From NCBI GenBank assembly GCA_033763435.1, contig JANRKN010000007.1, positions 7,904 through 71,903 of the forward strand: a DNA stretch of 64,000 nt, read 5' to 3'. Position numbers and translations under genes: made by a program. Below the pieces are notes generated by a model. The model did not search any database. It worked only from the letters and a program-made list of their open reading frames with translations, and was not told the origin of the DNA. Positions 9,092 through 17,775 of the stretch are shown here, piece after piece (the first letter of the stretch is position 1; the number at the start of each line of letters is the position of its first letter). The DNA is from JANRKN01 sp033763435. GTDB taxonomy: Bacteria; Planctomycetota; Phycisphaerae; Phycisphaerales; UBA1924.

Positions 9092-10111
9092 TTACCCCAC
9101 CAGCGTGCGTAGCACGCGGGCGTTCTGAGCGGTGAGGGCGGTTTCGGCGGCGAGCGCCGCGGGGATCACGGCGGTCTGACCGAGCGGCAGCGCGAGCGAT
9201 TCCTCTCCACCCCCGCCCCGATCCGCACTCCCCCACCGCAGCACGGCCTCGCCCGCGAGCACCGTCACGACCTGGCAGCGCCCCGCGTCAAACCGCAGGC
9301 TGCCCGCGACGCGGTGCTCGAACACGCGGAAGAACGGCGTCGTCACAAGTTCGGTCTGCGTTTCGCGCTCGCCGAGCCTGCGCGCGGGCGGCGGCGCGTC
9401 GGGCAGGATGCACGCGAGGGCTTGCTCCACGTGCATCTCGCGCCCGGTTCGGCCGAGTTCCTTCTCCCAGTCGTACACGCGGAACGTGGTGTCCGAGGGC
9501 GTCTGCACCTCGGCCGCGACGACCCCCGCGCCCAGCGCGTGCACGGTGCCCGAGGGCAGATTGTGGCAATCGCCCACGACCGCTGGCACGGCCTGCATCA
9601 CCGCGGGCACCTCGCCGCGAACGATTGCTTCGCGGAGCTGCGCGAGGCTCACGCCGGGCTTAAGGCCCTTGTAGATCACCGCGCCGGGGAGCGCATCGAG
9701 GATGTACCAGCACTCGGTCTTCAGTTTCGCGCCCGGGTGTGCCGCGGCATACGCGGGTGAAGGGTGGACCTGCACCGAGAGATGCTCGCGCGCGTCGAGG
9801 AACTTGACGAGCAGCGGGAAGCCGCCGTCGTCCGAGCGCGGCGCGCTGCCCAGAAGCGCGCTGCCCCAGCGTTCGAGCGCATCGTGCAACGTGAGGCCCG
9901 CGAGGGCGCCCGACGAGATGCGCGATCGCTGGGCCCCGCCGCCGGCGCCCGAGGCGCTGGTGGAGGCCATGTCGGCGAGTTCCCAGGATTCGCCGACGCG
10001 TGCGCCGGGCGCGACGGGCTTGTTGAAGCGCGCGAGCCGATCACCGCCCCAGACCTTGTCGAGCAGGGTGGGCGCGAGGGTGAAGGGTGCGGGCGCGCCG
10101 GGGGCGGTCAT
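9092..10111 (-). CDS. manA: class I mannose-6-phosphate isomerase (ManA-like)
   Basis: The 339-residue cupin-fold enzyme would interconvert mannose-6-phosphate and fructose-6-phosphate. The zinc-binding pattern of the short bacterial type is present: LSVQVHPS (Gln and His), KTECWYIL (Glu), and GTVHALGAGVVAAEVQ (His), followed by SDTTFRVYDW with the substrate-contacting Arg. The C-terminal ~90 residues form a less conserved second cupin half. The ATG at 10111 overlaps the fabZ-like stop by four bases (ATGA), so the two are coupled. The reading frame stays open further upstream, but that part is out-of-frame fabZ sequence. Confidence 0.87.
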   Translation of the reverse strand: MTAPGAPAPFTLAPTLLDKVWGGDRLARFNKPVAPGARVGESWELADMASTSASGAGGGAQRSRISSGALAGLTLHDALERWGSALLGSAPRSDDGGFPLLVKFLDAREHLSVQVHPSPAYAAAHPGAKLKTECWYILDALPGAVIYKGLKPGVSLAQLREAIVRGEVPAVMQAVPAVVGDCHNLPSGTVHALGAGVVAAEVQTPSDTTFRVYDWEKELGRTGREMHVEQALACILPDAPPPARRLGERETQTELVTTPFFRVFEHRVAGSLRFDAGRCQVVTVLAGEAVLRWGSADRGGGGEESLALPLGQTAVIPAALAAETALTAQNARVLRTLVG

Positions 10112-10698
10112 GCGCGAGGGCCAAAGGGCGTGGTGTCGCCGCCTGCGGGCATGGGCATCGACATGCCGGAGATCGTCGTCTCGAAGCAGACCTTCTCGAG
10201 GTTGACGATGCCCTGGATGCGCGACTCGAACTGTCGCCGGCCCATCTTGAGTTCCTGGACGAGGATGTAGAGCGTGTCGCCCGGCACGACCATGTGCCGG
10301 AACGCGACCTCGTGCAGACGCAGGAACGCGACGAGCTTGGGCGACTCCTGGCGGATCATGTAGAGATAGCACGTCGCCTGGGCGCCGCTCTCGATCATGA
10401 AGACGCCCGGGTACATGGGCTTGCCCGGGAAGTGGCCCGGCACCCAGAACTCATCGTCGCGGATGTGCTTGACCGCGACGCAGCGCGTGAGGTCGGGCGA
10501 TTCCCAGCGGATCTCGTCGATCAGCGTCATCACCCCGCGGTGCGGGATGTACTTCTCGATGTCGGCCTTGGTGCGCACGACGCGCGTCAGGTCGAGCGAG
10601 GAGACGTCGAACAGGAACGGGATATCCCCCTTGCCGTCGTGCGCGGCACGGGGCTGGGCGGGGGTTGCGTCCTGAGAGCGCACGGCACCGTCGGTCAT
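10108..10698 (-). CDS. fabZ: FabZ-like 3-hydroxyacyl-[ACP] dehydratase
   Basis: This hotdog-fold protein has the FabZ active-site pattern: YIPHRGVMTLIDEI, then GHFPGKPMYPGVFMIES, in which the His of GHFPG and the Glu of the following helix are catalytic. The enzyme removes water from 3-hydroxyacyl-ACP in fatty acid synthesis. A GTG at 10734 would add 12 residues, but ATG 10698 has an AGGTGA just upstream and is chosen (196 residues). About 45 residues precede the hotdog domain, longer than typical FabZ. Coupling to a manA-like gene rather than to lpxA or fab genes is unusual, so a specialised dehydratase is also possible. Confidence 0.82.
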   Translation of the reverse strand: MTDGAVRSQDATPAQPRAAHDGKGDIPFLFDVSSLDLTRVVRTKADIEKYIPHRGVMTLIDEIRWESPDLTRCVAVKHIRDDEFWVPGHFPGKPMYPGVFMIESGAQATCYLYMIRQESPKLVAFLRLHEVAFRHMVVPGDTLYILVQELKMGRRQFESRIQGIVNLEKVCFETTISGMSMPMPAGGDTTPFGPRA

Positions 10699-10756
10699 GC
10701 GTTCACCTGTGCTCGGGGCAGAGGAATCGTTCACGCGGGCGTCGGCAGAGTGAGGG

Positions 10757-10945
10757 TCACTTCTGCTCGGGCTTGTCCGAGTCGCGCAGCTCCAGGATCT
10801 TCTCGCGGATCTCCTGCGCGGCGCCCTTGATCTCCTGCATCAGCCCGCGCACGCGCGTGCCCGCCGCTTTGTTGCCGCCCTCGGCCTTCACCAGGTCGGC
10901 CTCGGCCTCCGCCACCAGCTTCTTGAGCTTCTCGAACGCTTCCAT
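10757..10945 (-). CDS. Hc1-like histone H1-family nucleoid protein, very short
   Basis: A 62-residue, mostly helical, highly charged protein. The core KAEGGNKAAGTRVRGLMQEI strongly resembles the N-terminal region of chlamydial histone-like Hc1 proteins and their planctomycete relatives, which compact DNA. The usual long Lys/Ala/Pro-rich tail is missing: the protein ends DSDKPEQK soon after the helical core. The ATG at 10945 is chosen because the upstream extension has no similarity. It sits alone between the fabZ-like gene and a phosphotransferase, all on the minus strand. With so short a tail it may act as an architectural or competitor subunit; that is inference. Confidence 0.62.
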   Translation of the reverse strand: MEAFEKLKKLVAEAEADLVKAEGGNKAAGTRVRGLMQEIKGAAQEIREKILELRDSDKPEQK

Positions 10946-11110
10946 GGTTCCGTCCTTCGCGGTATCCGCGGGTTTGAATGTCCGGTCGCCAACCCCCGAC
11001 CAAAGACCGATCAGCCGTACGCCGATCGGCGGGGCCATGATAGCGGGGTGTGATGATCCCGGTCGATTCCGGGCCGCGGGGGGGCCAGCCGGGGCGGACA
11101 GCGCCTCGAA

Positions 11111-12130
11111 CTAGTGCGGCAGCCGGGGCAGCACCTTCTCCAGCACGTCCAGCGCCGCGTGGGTGTACTTCTGGTGTCCTTCGTTGTCCAGGTCCAGCGG
11201 CACGACCCCCGCGGCCAGCGCCCGGCGGATGTCGGCGAGCGCGCCGTAGTCGTCGTCCGCGAGGCCCTGACCGTGCGCGATGCCCGCGGCATGGTCGCGG
11301 TCGCGGATCAGCCGGCCCAGCACCGTCACGGGCTTGACCCCGTGCAGCATCTCCGGCTTGCCCCAGTACAGCCGCTCGAGGTACACCGCGTCCTCCACCC
11401 AGTGACCGGCATGCACGAGCGCCAGGTCGATGAGCACGCAGCGCGCGTCAAGGTCGGGCGTCGCAGGGCGATGGAGGGCGTTACCCGGGTGCAGATCGCC
11501 ATGGCACCAGACGCAGACGCGCCGGGCGTTCCAGCGCGCGAGCGTGTCGGGCAACACGTGCTCGAGCCGACGGAGCGCATCGCGCCAGCGGTGGACGTCG
11601 GGCAGGCCCGACTGTCGCACGGCCTCCCGCGCGCGGTGGATCAGCCGGGGCCAGTCGTGCTGCGGGGGAGGAAGATCGATCGGCCGGACGCGAGCGGCGG
11701 CGTGGTAAAAGTCGGCCGCGGCGGCGAGCATGTCCTCCAGCCCCTGCGCGGTCAGACGCTGACTCAGAGGCCCGCCCGGCAGGCGCTCCATCACCACCCA
11801 GCAGAGATCGATGTGCCCAAGCGTCGTGCCCGAGGCCAAGACCCGCGGCGTGGGCAGCGCGCGGTCGCCCGCCCGGCTGAGCGCCTGGGTCCAGCGATGC
11901 TCGGCCGGGCCCAGCGGCATCTTGATCAGCACCGGCGTCACGCGCCCGGACTCGGACCAATCTGCCAGGCCCGTCGCCGCGCCCCCGCGCTGCCAGGCGG
12001 CGCGGAACCACCGGATGTCACCCAGGCACCCCCGGCACGAATCGCGCAGCGCGGGCGCCAGGGCATGGGCCAGCGTGTCCGCGTCGGGCGGGGCGCCGTG
12101 GAGCAGGTCGTGGGCGGGGTCCACCGACAT
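11111..12130 (-). CDS. APH/choline-kinase-like phosphotransferase
   Basis: The 339-residue protein belongs to the aminoglycoside phosphotransferase / protein-kinase-like fold. The catalytic loop reads WCHGDLHPGN (HxDxxxxN) and is followed by LIDLALVHAGHWVEDAVYLERLYW, where the Asp of LIDLA replaces the metal-binding Asp of DFG and the later Asp lies in the usual helix. ATP-binding residues in the N-terminal half are weak, as is common here. The substrate could be a small alcohol, sugar or drug. It starts 5 bases after rsmA, so it is the last gene of the yidC-HAD-rsmA string. Confidence 0.75.
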   Translation of the reverse strand: MSVDPAHDLLHGAPPDADTLAHALAPALRDSCRGCLGDIRWFRAAWQRGGAATGLADWSESGRVTPVLIKMPLGPAEHRWTQALSRAGDRALPTPRVLASGTTLGHIDLCWVVMERLPGGPLSQRLTAQGLEDMLAAAADFYHAAARVRPIDLPPPQHDWPRLIHRAREAVRQSGLPDVHRWRDALRRLEHVLPDTLARWNARRVCVWCHGDLHPGNALHRPATPDLDARCVLIDLALVHAGHWVEDAVYLERLYWGKPEMLHGVKPVTVLGRLIRDRDHAAGIAHGQGLADDDYGALADIRRALAAGVVPLDLDNEGHQKYTHAALDVLEKVLPRLPH

Positions 12131-12135
12131 TCGTT

Positions 12136-13035
12136 CTACCGCGGCGCAGCGCCGCTGTCCAGATCTTCGACGTTCGGCGGGCGAAGGTTCGGCCTCAGCG
12201 CCCCGAACAGCGACAGCATCTCCGCCAGATCCAGTTCCTCCGCCCGCTGCGAGGGCGAAATGCCCCCGGGCCAGGGGATCGAGCCCGCGGCCAGGCCCGT
12301 CAGATCTCGCACCACGCCCCCGAGCTGCTTTCGGCGTCCGGTAAAGATCGCCTTGGCAAAGTCGGCAAAGCCCCGCGGGTCGTCGGTGTGCGGCGCGGGG
12401 AGTCGGCGCAGGCTGACCATCGCGCTCGTGACGTCGGGCCTGGGCCAGAAGCACTCGGGGGGCAGCTTGGCCACGAGCTGCACGTCGGCGAGCGCGCGGG
12501 CGATGAGCGAGAGCGGGCCGTACTCGCGCGTGCCGGGCCGGGCGGTGAGCCGATCGGCGACCTCGCGCTGGATGGTGACGTGCAGCGAGAGACAGTCGGG
12601 CGCGCGGGTGAGCAGGTCGATCATGAGCGGCGTCGCCGCGCCGTAGGGAAGGTTGGCGACCAGCCGGAACGTCGGGCCCCGCGCCCGCAACGCCGCGAGC
12701 GCGTCGGCGCGCAGGCGCTTGCCGGTCTCGAGGCAGTCGCCCTCGATGAGCAGGAAATCGCGCGGGGCGAGCCGCTCGCGCAGCAGCGCGGCCAGCCCGC
12801 GGTCGAGCTCGCACGCGACGACGCGCGCGCCCCGGTCGAGCAGTTCTTCCGTGAGAGTGCCCGTGCCCGGCCCGACCTCGAGCACCGCGTCGCCCGCCTT
12901 GACGCCCGCATCATCGACGAGGCGCGCGAGCAGGTTGTGGTCGACGAGGAAGTTCTGCCCGAGCTGCTTGCGCGGGGCCAGGCCCCGGGCTTCGAGCAGC
13001 GCGCGGATCTCCGAGAGCGTCTGCACGGGCGTCAC
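12136..13035 (-). CDS. rsmA: 16S rRNA (adenine(1518)-N6/adenine(1519)-N6)-dimethyltransferase
   Basis: The ~300-residue enzyme dimethylates two adjacent adenines in the 3' terminal helix of 16S rRNA with S-adenosylmethionine. Signature sequences are RKQLGQNFLVDHNLL at the N terminus, the SAM-binding EVGPGTGTLTEELL and the catalytic NLPY in RLVANLPYGAATPL. Two consecutive GTG codons (13038 and 13035) can start it; the second overlaps the HAD gene stop in a GTGA junction. Relatives are usually about 270 residues; the extra residues are at the C terminus. Confidence 0.95.
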   Translation of the reverse strand: MTPVQTLSEIRALLEARGLAPRKQLGQNFLVDHNLLARLVDDAGVKAGDAVLEVGPGTGTLTEELLDRGARVVACELDRGLAALLRERLAPRDFLLIEGDCLETGKRLRADALAALRARGPTFRLVANLPYGAATPLMIDLLTRAPDCLSLHVTIQREVADRLTARPGTREYGPLSLIARALADVQLVAKLPPECFWPRPDVTSAMVSLRRLPAPHTDDPRGFADFAKAIFTGRRKQLGGVVRDLTGLAAGSIPWPGGISPSQRAEELDLAEMLSLFGALRPNLRPPNVEDLDSGAAPR

Positions 13036-14003
13036 CACTCCGAGGCGAGGATGCGGTCAATGGCGTACGCGACGCCGGCCTCGGCGTTGGAGCGCGTGGT
13101 GCGCCTCGCGGCCTGCCGGACGGGCGCGATCGCGTTGCCCATCGCGATCCCCAGGCCCGCGCCCGCGATCATCGTGACGTCGTTGATCTCATCGCCGATC
13201 GCCGCGATCTGCGCGGGCGTGAGGCCCAGCATCGAGGCCAGCTGCGTGACGGCCGACCACTTGTGCGCCGCGCGGTCGAAGAGTTCGAGGATGTGCAGCG
13301 TCTGGCCGTCGCTGGTCTTCTTCGCGGAATCCGGCGCGACGACGGCCGGGAAGGCGTGGATCACCGCGCGGTCGCTGAACCGCTCGGCGAGGTCGCGCTT
13401 GAGCGCCGCGAGCGTGCCCGAGAGGCCGCAGGCCCCGACGCGGACGGTGTGCTCGGGGTGGTCGTCGTGCGCGAGGGTGCGCGCCATGCGGACGCGGACG
13501 TTCATCGACGCGAACCACCAGCGCGTGACGGGGTCGAGCGGGTGATCGTCCGGGCCCGTGACGCAGAGATAGTCGTAGCCCGCGGCGGTCGGGTCCTTGA
13601 GCACGAGCGCGGCGTGCCCGGCCGAGAGCACGCGATCCACTGCCGCGGAGGCGAGGTCGGCGTGCATCGCGAACCGGTGGAGCGTGCGGCCCGAGGCGGC
13701 ATCGGCGATGAGAGCGCCCCCGGCGACGACCGCCGCCGCGCCGCCCAGCTTCTGCTGGCCCGGGCAGGCCTCGGTGAGGCCCAGTTCCTCAAGAATGTGC
13801 CGGCACTCGATCAGCCCGCGCCCGGTGCAGACGACGACGGTGATGCCCGCCGCGCGGGCGCGCGCGATCGCCTCGCGGTTCTCCGCGGGCACGCGCCCAG
13901 AAGGATCAAGCACCGTGCCGTCGAGATCGAGCGCGAGCAGGCGATACCGCGCGGGTGCGGCCCCCGCCGCCGACGCTGCTGCCTGCGCGGGCGCGAGGCT
14001 CAC
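13032..14003 (-). CDS. HAD superfamily (Cof-like, type IIB) phosphatase
   Basis: The 323-residue protein has all four HAD motifs: the nucleophile LLALDLDGTVLDPSG near residue 22, VVVCTGR, a Lys in SAKKTSDG and the acidic GDEINDVTMI near the end, followed by AGLGIAMGNA. The large central cap between motifs II and III defines the Cof type, whose members dephosphorylate sugar phosphates, nucleotides or flavin precursors. The substrate cannot be told. The GTG start overlaps the yidC stop by four bases and its own stop overlaps the rsmA GTG in the same way. Confidence 0.85.
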   Translation of the reverse strand: MSLAPAQAAASAAGAAPARYRLLALDLDGTVLDPSGRVPAENREAIARARAAGITVVVCTGRGLIECRHILEELGLTEACPGQQKLGGAAAVVAGGALIADAASGRTLHRFAMHADLASAAVDRVLSAGHAALVLKDPTAAGYDYLCVTGPDDHPLDPVTRWWFASMNVRVRMARTLAHDDHPEHTVRVGACGLSGTLAALKRDLAERFSDRAVIHAFPAVVAPDSAKKTSDGQTLHILELFDRAAHKWSAVTQLASMLGLTPAQIAAIGDEINDVTMIAGAGLGIAMGNAIAPVRQAARRTTRSNAEAGVAYAIDRILASEW

Positions 14004-16234
14004 CGCTTGCCCCCGCGGTTCATCGACTCCTTGGCCTTCTTCTGCTCCTCGGCCAGGCGCATCGCCCGCTCCCAGAAGCTCTCCTTGCGCGGCGGCTTCT
14101 TGCCCTGCTTCGCAAGCTCCGCCATCTGCTGGTCTTCGGTGTCGACCAGGTGACGAATCCACCGGCTCTCGAAGATGCCCAGCGTCGAGTTCACGATGAA
14201 GTAGATCGCCAAGCCCGAGGGCGCGTTGTACATGAACAGCGGGAACATCACGACCATCATCCACTTGGTGATCTTCTGCGTCGTCTCCTGCTCGGGCGTC
14301 AGCTGCACCGTCGAGGGCGGCGTGAAGTACTTCTGGTGCGCGTAGTACACGAAGCCCAGCACGATCGGCAGCACGTTCAGGCTGCCGATCGGGCCCAGAA
14401 TCCCCGACAGCAGCGGCACGTGGAAATCACGCCCGAAGGAAATGAACGCGTCCGGCTCGGCCAAGTCCGCGAGGAACTTCCACGCGCCGCCGGTCACCGA
14501 CTGGAAGATGCCGAAGAGCGCCGGCTCGTGGCGCATCTCGCTCGCAAAGTACAGCGTTGCGTAGAGCGCGATCCAGATCGGCATCTGCAGGAACATCGGG
14601 ATACAGCCCAGGAAGCCCAGCGGGTTGACGCCCTCTTCGCGCCAGAGCTTGGCGGTCTCTTCCTGCAGCTTCTTGGGGTCGCCCTTGTACTTCTCCTGCA
14701 GCTTCTTCTGCTTGGGCGCGACCTCCTGCATGCGCTTGCCGAAGCGCGTCATGCGCTTCTGCGACCAGCGCGTGACGGGGTGCAGCGCGCCGCGGACGAT
14801 CACGACGAGCACCGCGACGGCCAGCGCCCAGTCGAACAGCACGTAGTCGTGCAGCGAGCGCAGGAGCCAGATCAGCAGGCTGGTCAGGAACGTGAACGTG
14901 CACGGGCCGCAGGGCCCGCCGAAGTTGTAGACGACCAGCCCCTCAAGATTCAGCGCGTCCTTGACCTTGTCGGCCCGGATGGTGGGCTTGGAGAGGGGCC
15001 CGGCGAACACGGCCTGCGAAAGGTCCGCCGCGGCGCCGGGCGCGAGCTCGAGCATCGGCGACATCGTGCGGAGCGCGACAGTCTCGAGGCTCTTGCCGTC
15101 GGCGTCAAAGCCCTGATCGAGCACGATGCGGTCGACCTTCTCAATCGTGCGGAACGCTCGGCCCTGGGCGCCCGGGGCGATCGACCCGTCGGCCGGGATC
15201 AGCGGGTGCACCGCGACGCCGAAGTACCGGTTGGTCATGCCGAACCAGACCAGCGTCAGGCCCTCTTCCTGCGAGGTCGAGTTGGGCCATTGGGGCTTCT
15301 CAGCCAGGTACGGGCCCGACCCGTCTGCCCGCTTGCCCAGCGCCTCCATCCGCGTGATCAGGAAGTCCGAGGCGAGCACCGACTCCTGAGCCGGGTCCGA
15401 TCGCGGCGAGAGCAGATAGCCAAAGCGCACCCGACGCTTGTCGCCGCCGTAGCCCTTGGAGTCCATCGGCAGGTCGACCGGCCCGGCCTGATACCAGCGC
15501 ACCTTCATGGGCGTCGTGGTGAGGTTCTCAAGGCGCTGCTCGAGATTGAAGTTGTACGAGCCTTCGATGAGGCGATACGTCCGCGTCACGCGCGCGATGC
15601 GGTTGCCCGCGGCATCCTGCACAAAGGCCTCGAACGCGCCGACAGAGGTCTGACGCCACACGGGCGCGTCGGTCGAGCCCGCGAGCGCCGCGACAAAGCC
15701 GTTGATCTCGACCGCGAGGGCCGACATGGGCGTGAGCACCTGCTTGCCGTCGAAGGTCTTGCCCTCGGCCTGGATCGTGACAAGCCCGGAGTCCTTCGCA
15801 ACGGTCTCGCGATGACGGTTGAGCACCACACTGCGCACGCCCGCGCCGAAGGGGCTGAACTCAAGCTCTGCCAGGAAGGGCGACTTCTCGTCGCGCGAAC
15901 CCAGCGGGGCGAAGTTGCGGGCCGCGGCATCGTCGGCGGGGAAGACCACCGCGGTGAACGGCGGGGTCAGCGCGGCGGTTGTCGCGGGGGGCGACGTCGG
16001 CGCTGGCGTCGCGGTCGGCGTGGCCGCGGTTGCCGGAGTGGTTGCCGGAGTGGTCGCGGGCGGAGCGGTGGGCGCCGGCTGCGTGGCGACGGTGTCCGTT
16101 CCGGCGGGCGCGGGCGTCGCTGCCGTGTTGCTCCGGCCCGTGTTGATCGCCACGGCCACGGCCGAGCCGATCGCGATCAGCGCCAGAAGGATCGGAACCA
16201 CGATCCGGAGAGGGCGATTGACTTCCTTGGGCAT
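14000..16234 (-). CDS. yidC: membrane protein insertase YidC
   Basis: The 744-residue protein inserts and folds inner-membrane proteins, alone or with SecYEG. It has an N-terminal helix (about residues 8-30), a low-complexity Ala/Pro/Thr linker (about 38-90) with repeats such as TPATTPATAATP, a large periplasmic beta domain, and the conserved Oxa1 core: a first helix with VRGALHPVTRWSQKRM, NPLGFLGCIPMFLQMPIWIALY, and FPLFMYNAPSGLAIYF. It is longer than the ~550-residue E. coli protein, largely through the linker and insertions in the periplasmic domain. It heads a chain of overlapping genes reaching rsmA, an order unlike the usual rnpA-yidC cluster. Confidence 0.95.
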   Translation of the reverse strand: MPKEVNRPLRIVVPILLALIAIGSAVAVAINTGRSNTAATPAPAGTDTVATQPAPTAPPATTPATTPATAATPTATPAPTSPPATTAALTPPFTAVVFPADDAAARNFAPLGSRDEKSPFLAELEFSPFGAGVRSVVLNRHRETVAKDSGLVTIQAEGKTFDGKQVLTPMSALAVEINGFVAALAGSTDAPVWRQTSVGAFEAFVQDAAGNRIARVTRTYRLIEGSYNFNLEQRLENLTTTPMKVRWYQAGPVDLPMDSKGYGGDKRRVRFGYLLSPRSDPAQESVLASDFLITRMEALGKRADGSGPYLAEKPQWPNSTSQEEGLTLVWFGMTNRYFGVAVHPLIPADGSIAPGAQGRAFRTIEKVDRIVLDQGFDADGKSLETVALRTMSPMLELAPGAAADLSQAVFAGPLSKPTIRADKVKDALNLEGLVVYNFGGPCGPCTFTFLTSLLIWLLRSLHDYVLFDWALAVAVLVVIVRGALHPVTRWSQKRMTRFGKRMQEVAPKQKKLQEKYKGDPKKLQEETAKLWREEGVNPLGFLGCIPMFLQMPIWIALYATLYFASEMRHEPALFGIFQSVTGGAWKFLADLAEPDAFISFGRDFHVPLLSGILGPIGSLNVLPIVLGFVYYAHQKYFTPPSTVQLTPEQETTQKITKWMMVVMFPLFMYNAPSGLAIYFIVNSTLGIFESRWIRHLVDTEDQQMAELAKQGKKPPRKESFWERAMRLAEEQKKAKESMNRGGKR

Positions 16235-16329
16235 GTTGCTCCGCCGGTGCTCCGGCGCTCGAAGTGGACAATTCGCGGACCCCTGCGGAGCCCGGGCCCT
16301 AGGTTAGGAAGCTCGCTTGACCAACGACG

Positions 16330-16377
16330 TGGTCGAGTGGCGGCGTGACTGAGTGGCACAGTGGCAGAGTGAGGAGT
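16330..16377. repeat. 8-base-period tandem array (TGGNNNAG-type, 6 units)
   Basis: Six consecutive 8-base units fill this stretch: TGGTCGAG, TGGCGGCG, TGACTGAG, TGGCACAG, TGGCAGAG, TGAGGAGT. It lies between the metallophosphoesterase stop and the yidC start, both on the minus strand. The 15-mer GAGTGGCACAGTGGC found here at 16351 recurs exactly at 19942. A perfect 14-base palindrome, CGAGTCGCGACTCG, follows at 16447-16460 near the end of the next gene. No protein-coding frame with credible features covers it. Confidence 0.65.
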
Positions 16378-16472
16378 CGGATTGGCTGCCGCGAGCCACA
16401 GAATGGAACGCCCGAGCGCGAAGCTCACGCATCCGACGCGCGTTGACGAGTCGCGACTCGCGCTCCCCCGAC

Positions 16473-17252
16473 TCAGCGCCCATCAAACAGCCGGTCGCCC
16501 AGCCAATCGCTGAGCTGCGGGATCGCCTTGATCCGCTGCGCCGTGACCGCGACGTCGTACTCGAGCCGCACAAACTCGGCCCGGTCGGCGTGCAGAATCA
16601 CGTACGAGGCGCGCGGGTCGTGGTCGCGCGGCTGGCCCACCGACCCCACATTGATAATCGCCTTCTCGCCCTCGCGGAACCGGTAACACCGGTCCGCGCC
16701 CAGCTCCGCGGGCGGATAGAAGTCCGGGTCCGACGTGAACACGCCCGGCACGTGCGTGTGCCCGACGATCGCCAGCCGCTCGACGCGGTCGAAGATCGCC
16801 TCCATCTTGTCGGGCGACTCGTCCGCATCATCCGGGAAGATGTACTCGTTGATCGGCCGACGGGGCGAACCGTGGACGGCCAGCACCGGGAAAGGCACAT
16901 CGCCCAGCTTCTCGACGACGCGCACGCGCAGGCGCCCGAGGAAGTCGTACCGCTCGTTGCGGAGCTTCTCGTCGGCCTCGCGGTCGAACTGATCGCGCGT
17001 CCAGAAAGCGGCAGACTCGGCACCCGGGTTGAAGTTGGTCGGCTCGTAGAGCACGCCGAAGTCGTGGTTGCCCATGAGCGACCACTGACAGCGCTTGCGG
17101 ACGAGATCGACGCACGGGAGAGGATCGGGGCCGTAGCCGATGATGTCGCCCAGGCAGATGATCTGCGTGATGCCGCGACGATCGATGTCGGCGAGCACCG
17201 CCTTGAGCGCTTCTTCGTTGGCGTGGATGTCGGAGATGACGGCAGTCGGCAC
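16473..17252 (-). CDS. calcineurin-like metallophosphoesterase (YfcE/MJ0936-like)
   Basis: The 259-residue cytoplasmic protein shows the five metal-binding blocks of the family: SDIHANEEAL (D-x-H), CLGDIIGYGP (GD), LMGNHDFGV (GNHD), AVHGSPRRP (His) and IVGHTHVPG (GHTH), then INVGSVGQPRD. Such enzymes need two divalent metals and cleave phosphodiesters, often cyclic nucleotides or nucleotides. The substrate is unknown. It starts at ATG 17252 and is separated from yidC downstream by the 8-base repeat array. Confidence 0.87.
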   Translation of the reverse strand: MPTAVISDIHANEEALKAVLADIDRRGITQIICLGDIIGYGPDPLPCVDLVRKRCQWSLMGNHDFGVLYEPTNFNPGAESAAFWTRDQFDREADEKLRNERYDFLGRLRVRVVEKLGDVPFPVLAVHGSPRRPINEYIFPDDADESPDKMEAIFDRVERLAIVGHTHVPGVFTSDPDFYPPAELGADRCYRFREGEKAIINVGSVGQPRDHDPRASYVILHADRAEFVRLEYDVAVTAQRIKAIPQLSDWLGDRLFDGR

Positions 17253-17775
17253 CGGGTGCGTTCCTTTGCGCAGCGAGAACGACGGACGATAGGCCCCGAG
17301 AGCCCGCCAACACCCCCGCAGACGCCCCTCATGCGAGAACGGGCCGGGGTTCGGGCACCGCGTCCCGAACCTTGCGCGCCCGTGCCGCGATCAAGCCATC
17401 GGCCAGACTGGGCGGATCTGTCGATTCGGCAGGCCCGGCTCACGATCTCCGCGGGCGGGTCGCACGGGCTGGCAGGCCGGGAGACGCCCACGCGCTCGCC
17501 CCGGGCCCCAATCCGGGGCATTCGAACCCTCGACGAGCCCGATCGACGCGCCGGGCTTCAAAGGCTTGACGGATCACGAGTTGCGTAGATTCAGCCGCAT
17601 TGAAGCCTCATCGCCGCCCGCCGAGCGATGGGGCCGTTGGGGTGCGCCGGACGGGGTTCTGACAACTTGGGCGGGGATCGGACCGATATGAGGGAGGGGA
17701 ATTGAGCGGCAGCGATGCCGCGGGCGTGCCGTTTGCATCCAAAGGATCGCATCGGAACGCGATCGGTCCCCCGAG
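17253..17775. other. intergenic region upstream of clpP1, no gene seen
   Basis: About 520 bases lie between two divergent genes. A GGTTCGGG/CCCGAACC hairpin (17348-17371, 8-base loop) is about 95 bases upstream of the phosphoesterase start and could be in its leader. A TTGACG at 17566 is followed only 14 bases later by TAGATT, too close for a standard sigma-70 promoter. Short frames here have no initiation signals or recognisable product. Promoters for both flanking genes must lie in this region, but I cannot fix them. Confidence 0.5.

Noticed and set aside
13955..16348. Long plus-strand open frame (about 797 codons) opposite yidC
   Set aside because: It is antisense to a clearly conserved gene and is Arg/His/Gln-rich with no motif; such frames arise from GC-biased codon use. 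The same applies to long frames opposite the amidohydrolase gene (23101-25452), the RND gene (31261-32496) and glyA (6255-8054).
17515..17535. ATTCGAACCC resembling a tRNA T-loop on the minus strand
   Set aside because: The flanking bases do not form a T-stem and no anticodon or acceptor arms can be drawn; the real tRNA is at 40036.
17566..17591. TTGACG ... TAGATT as a clpP1 promoter
   Set aside because: Spacing is only 14 bases, well below the usual 16-18, and the start codon is about 270 bases further on.
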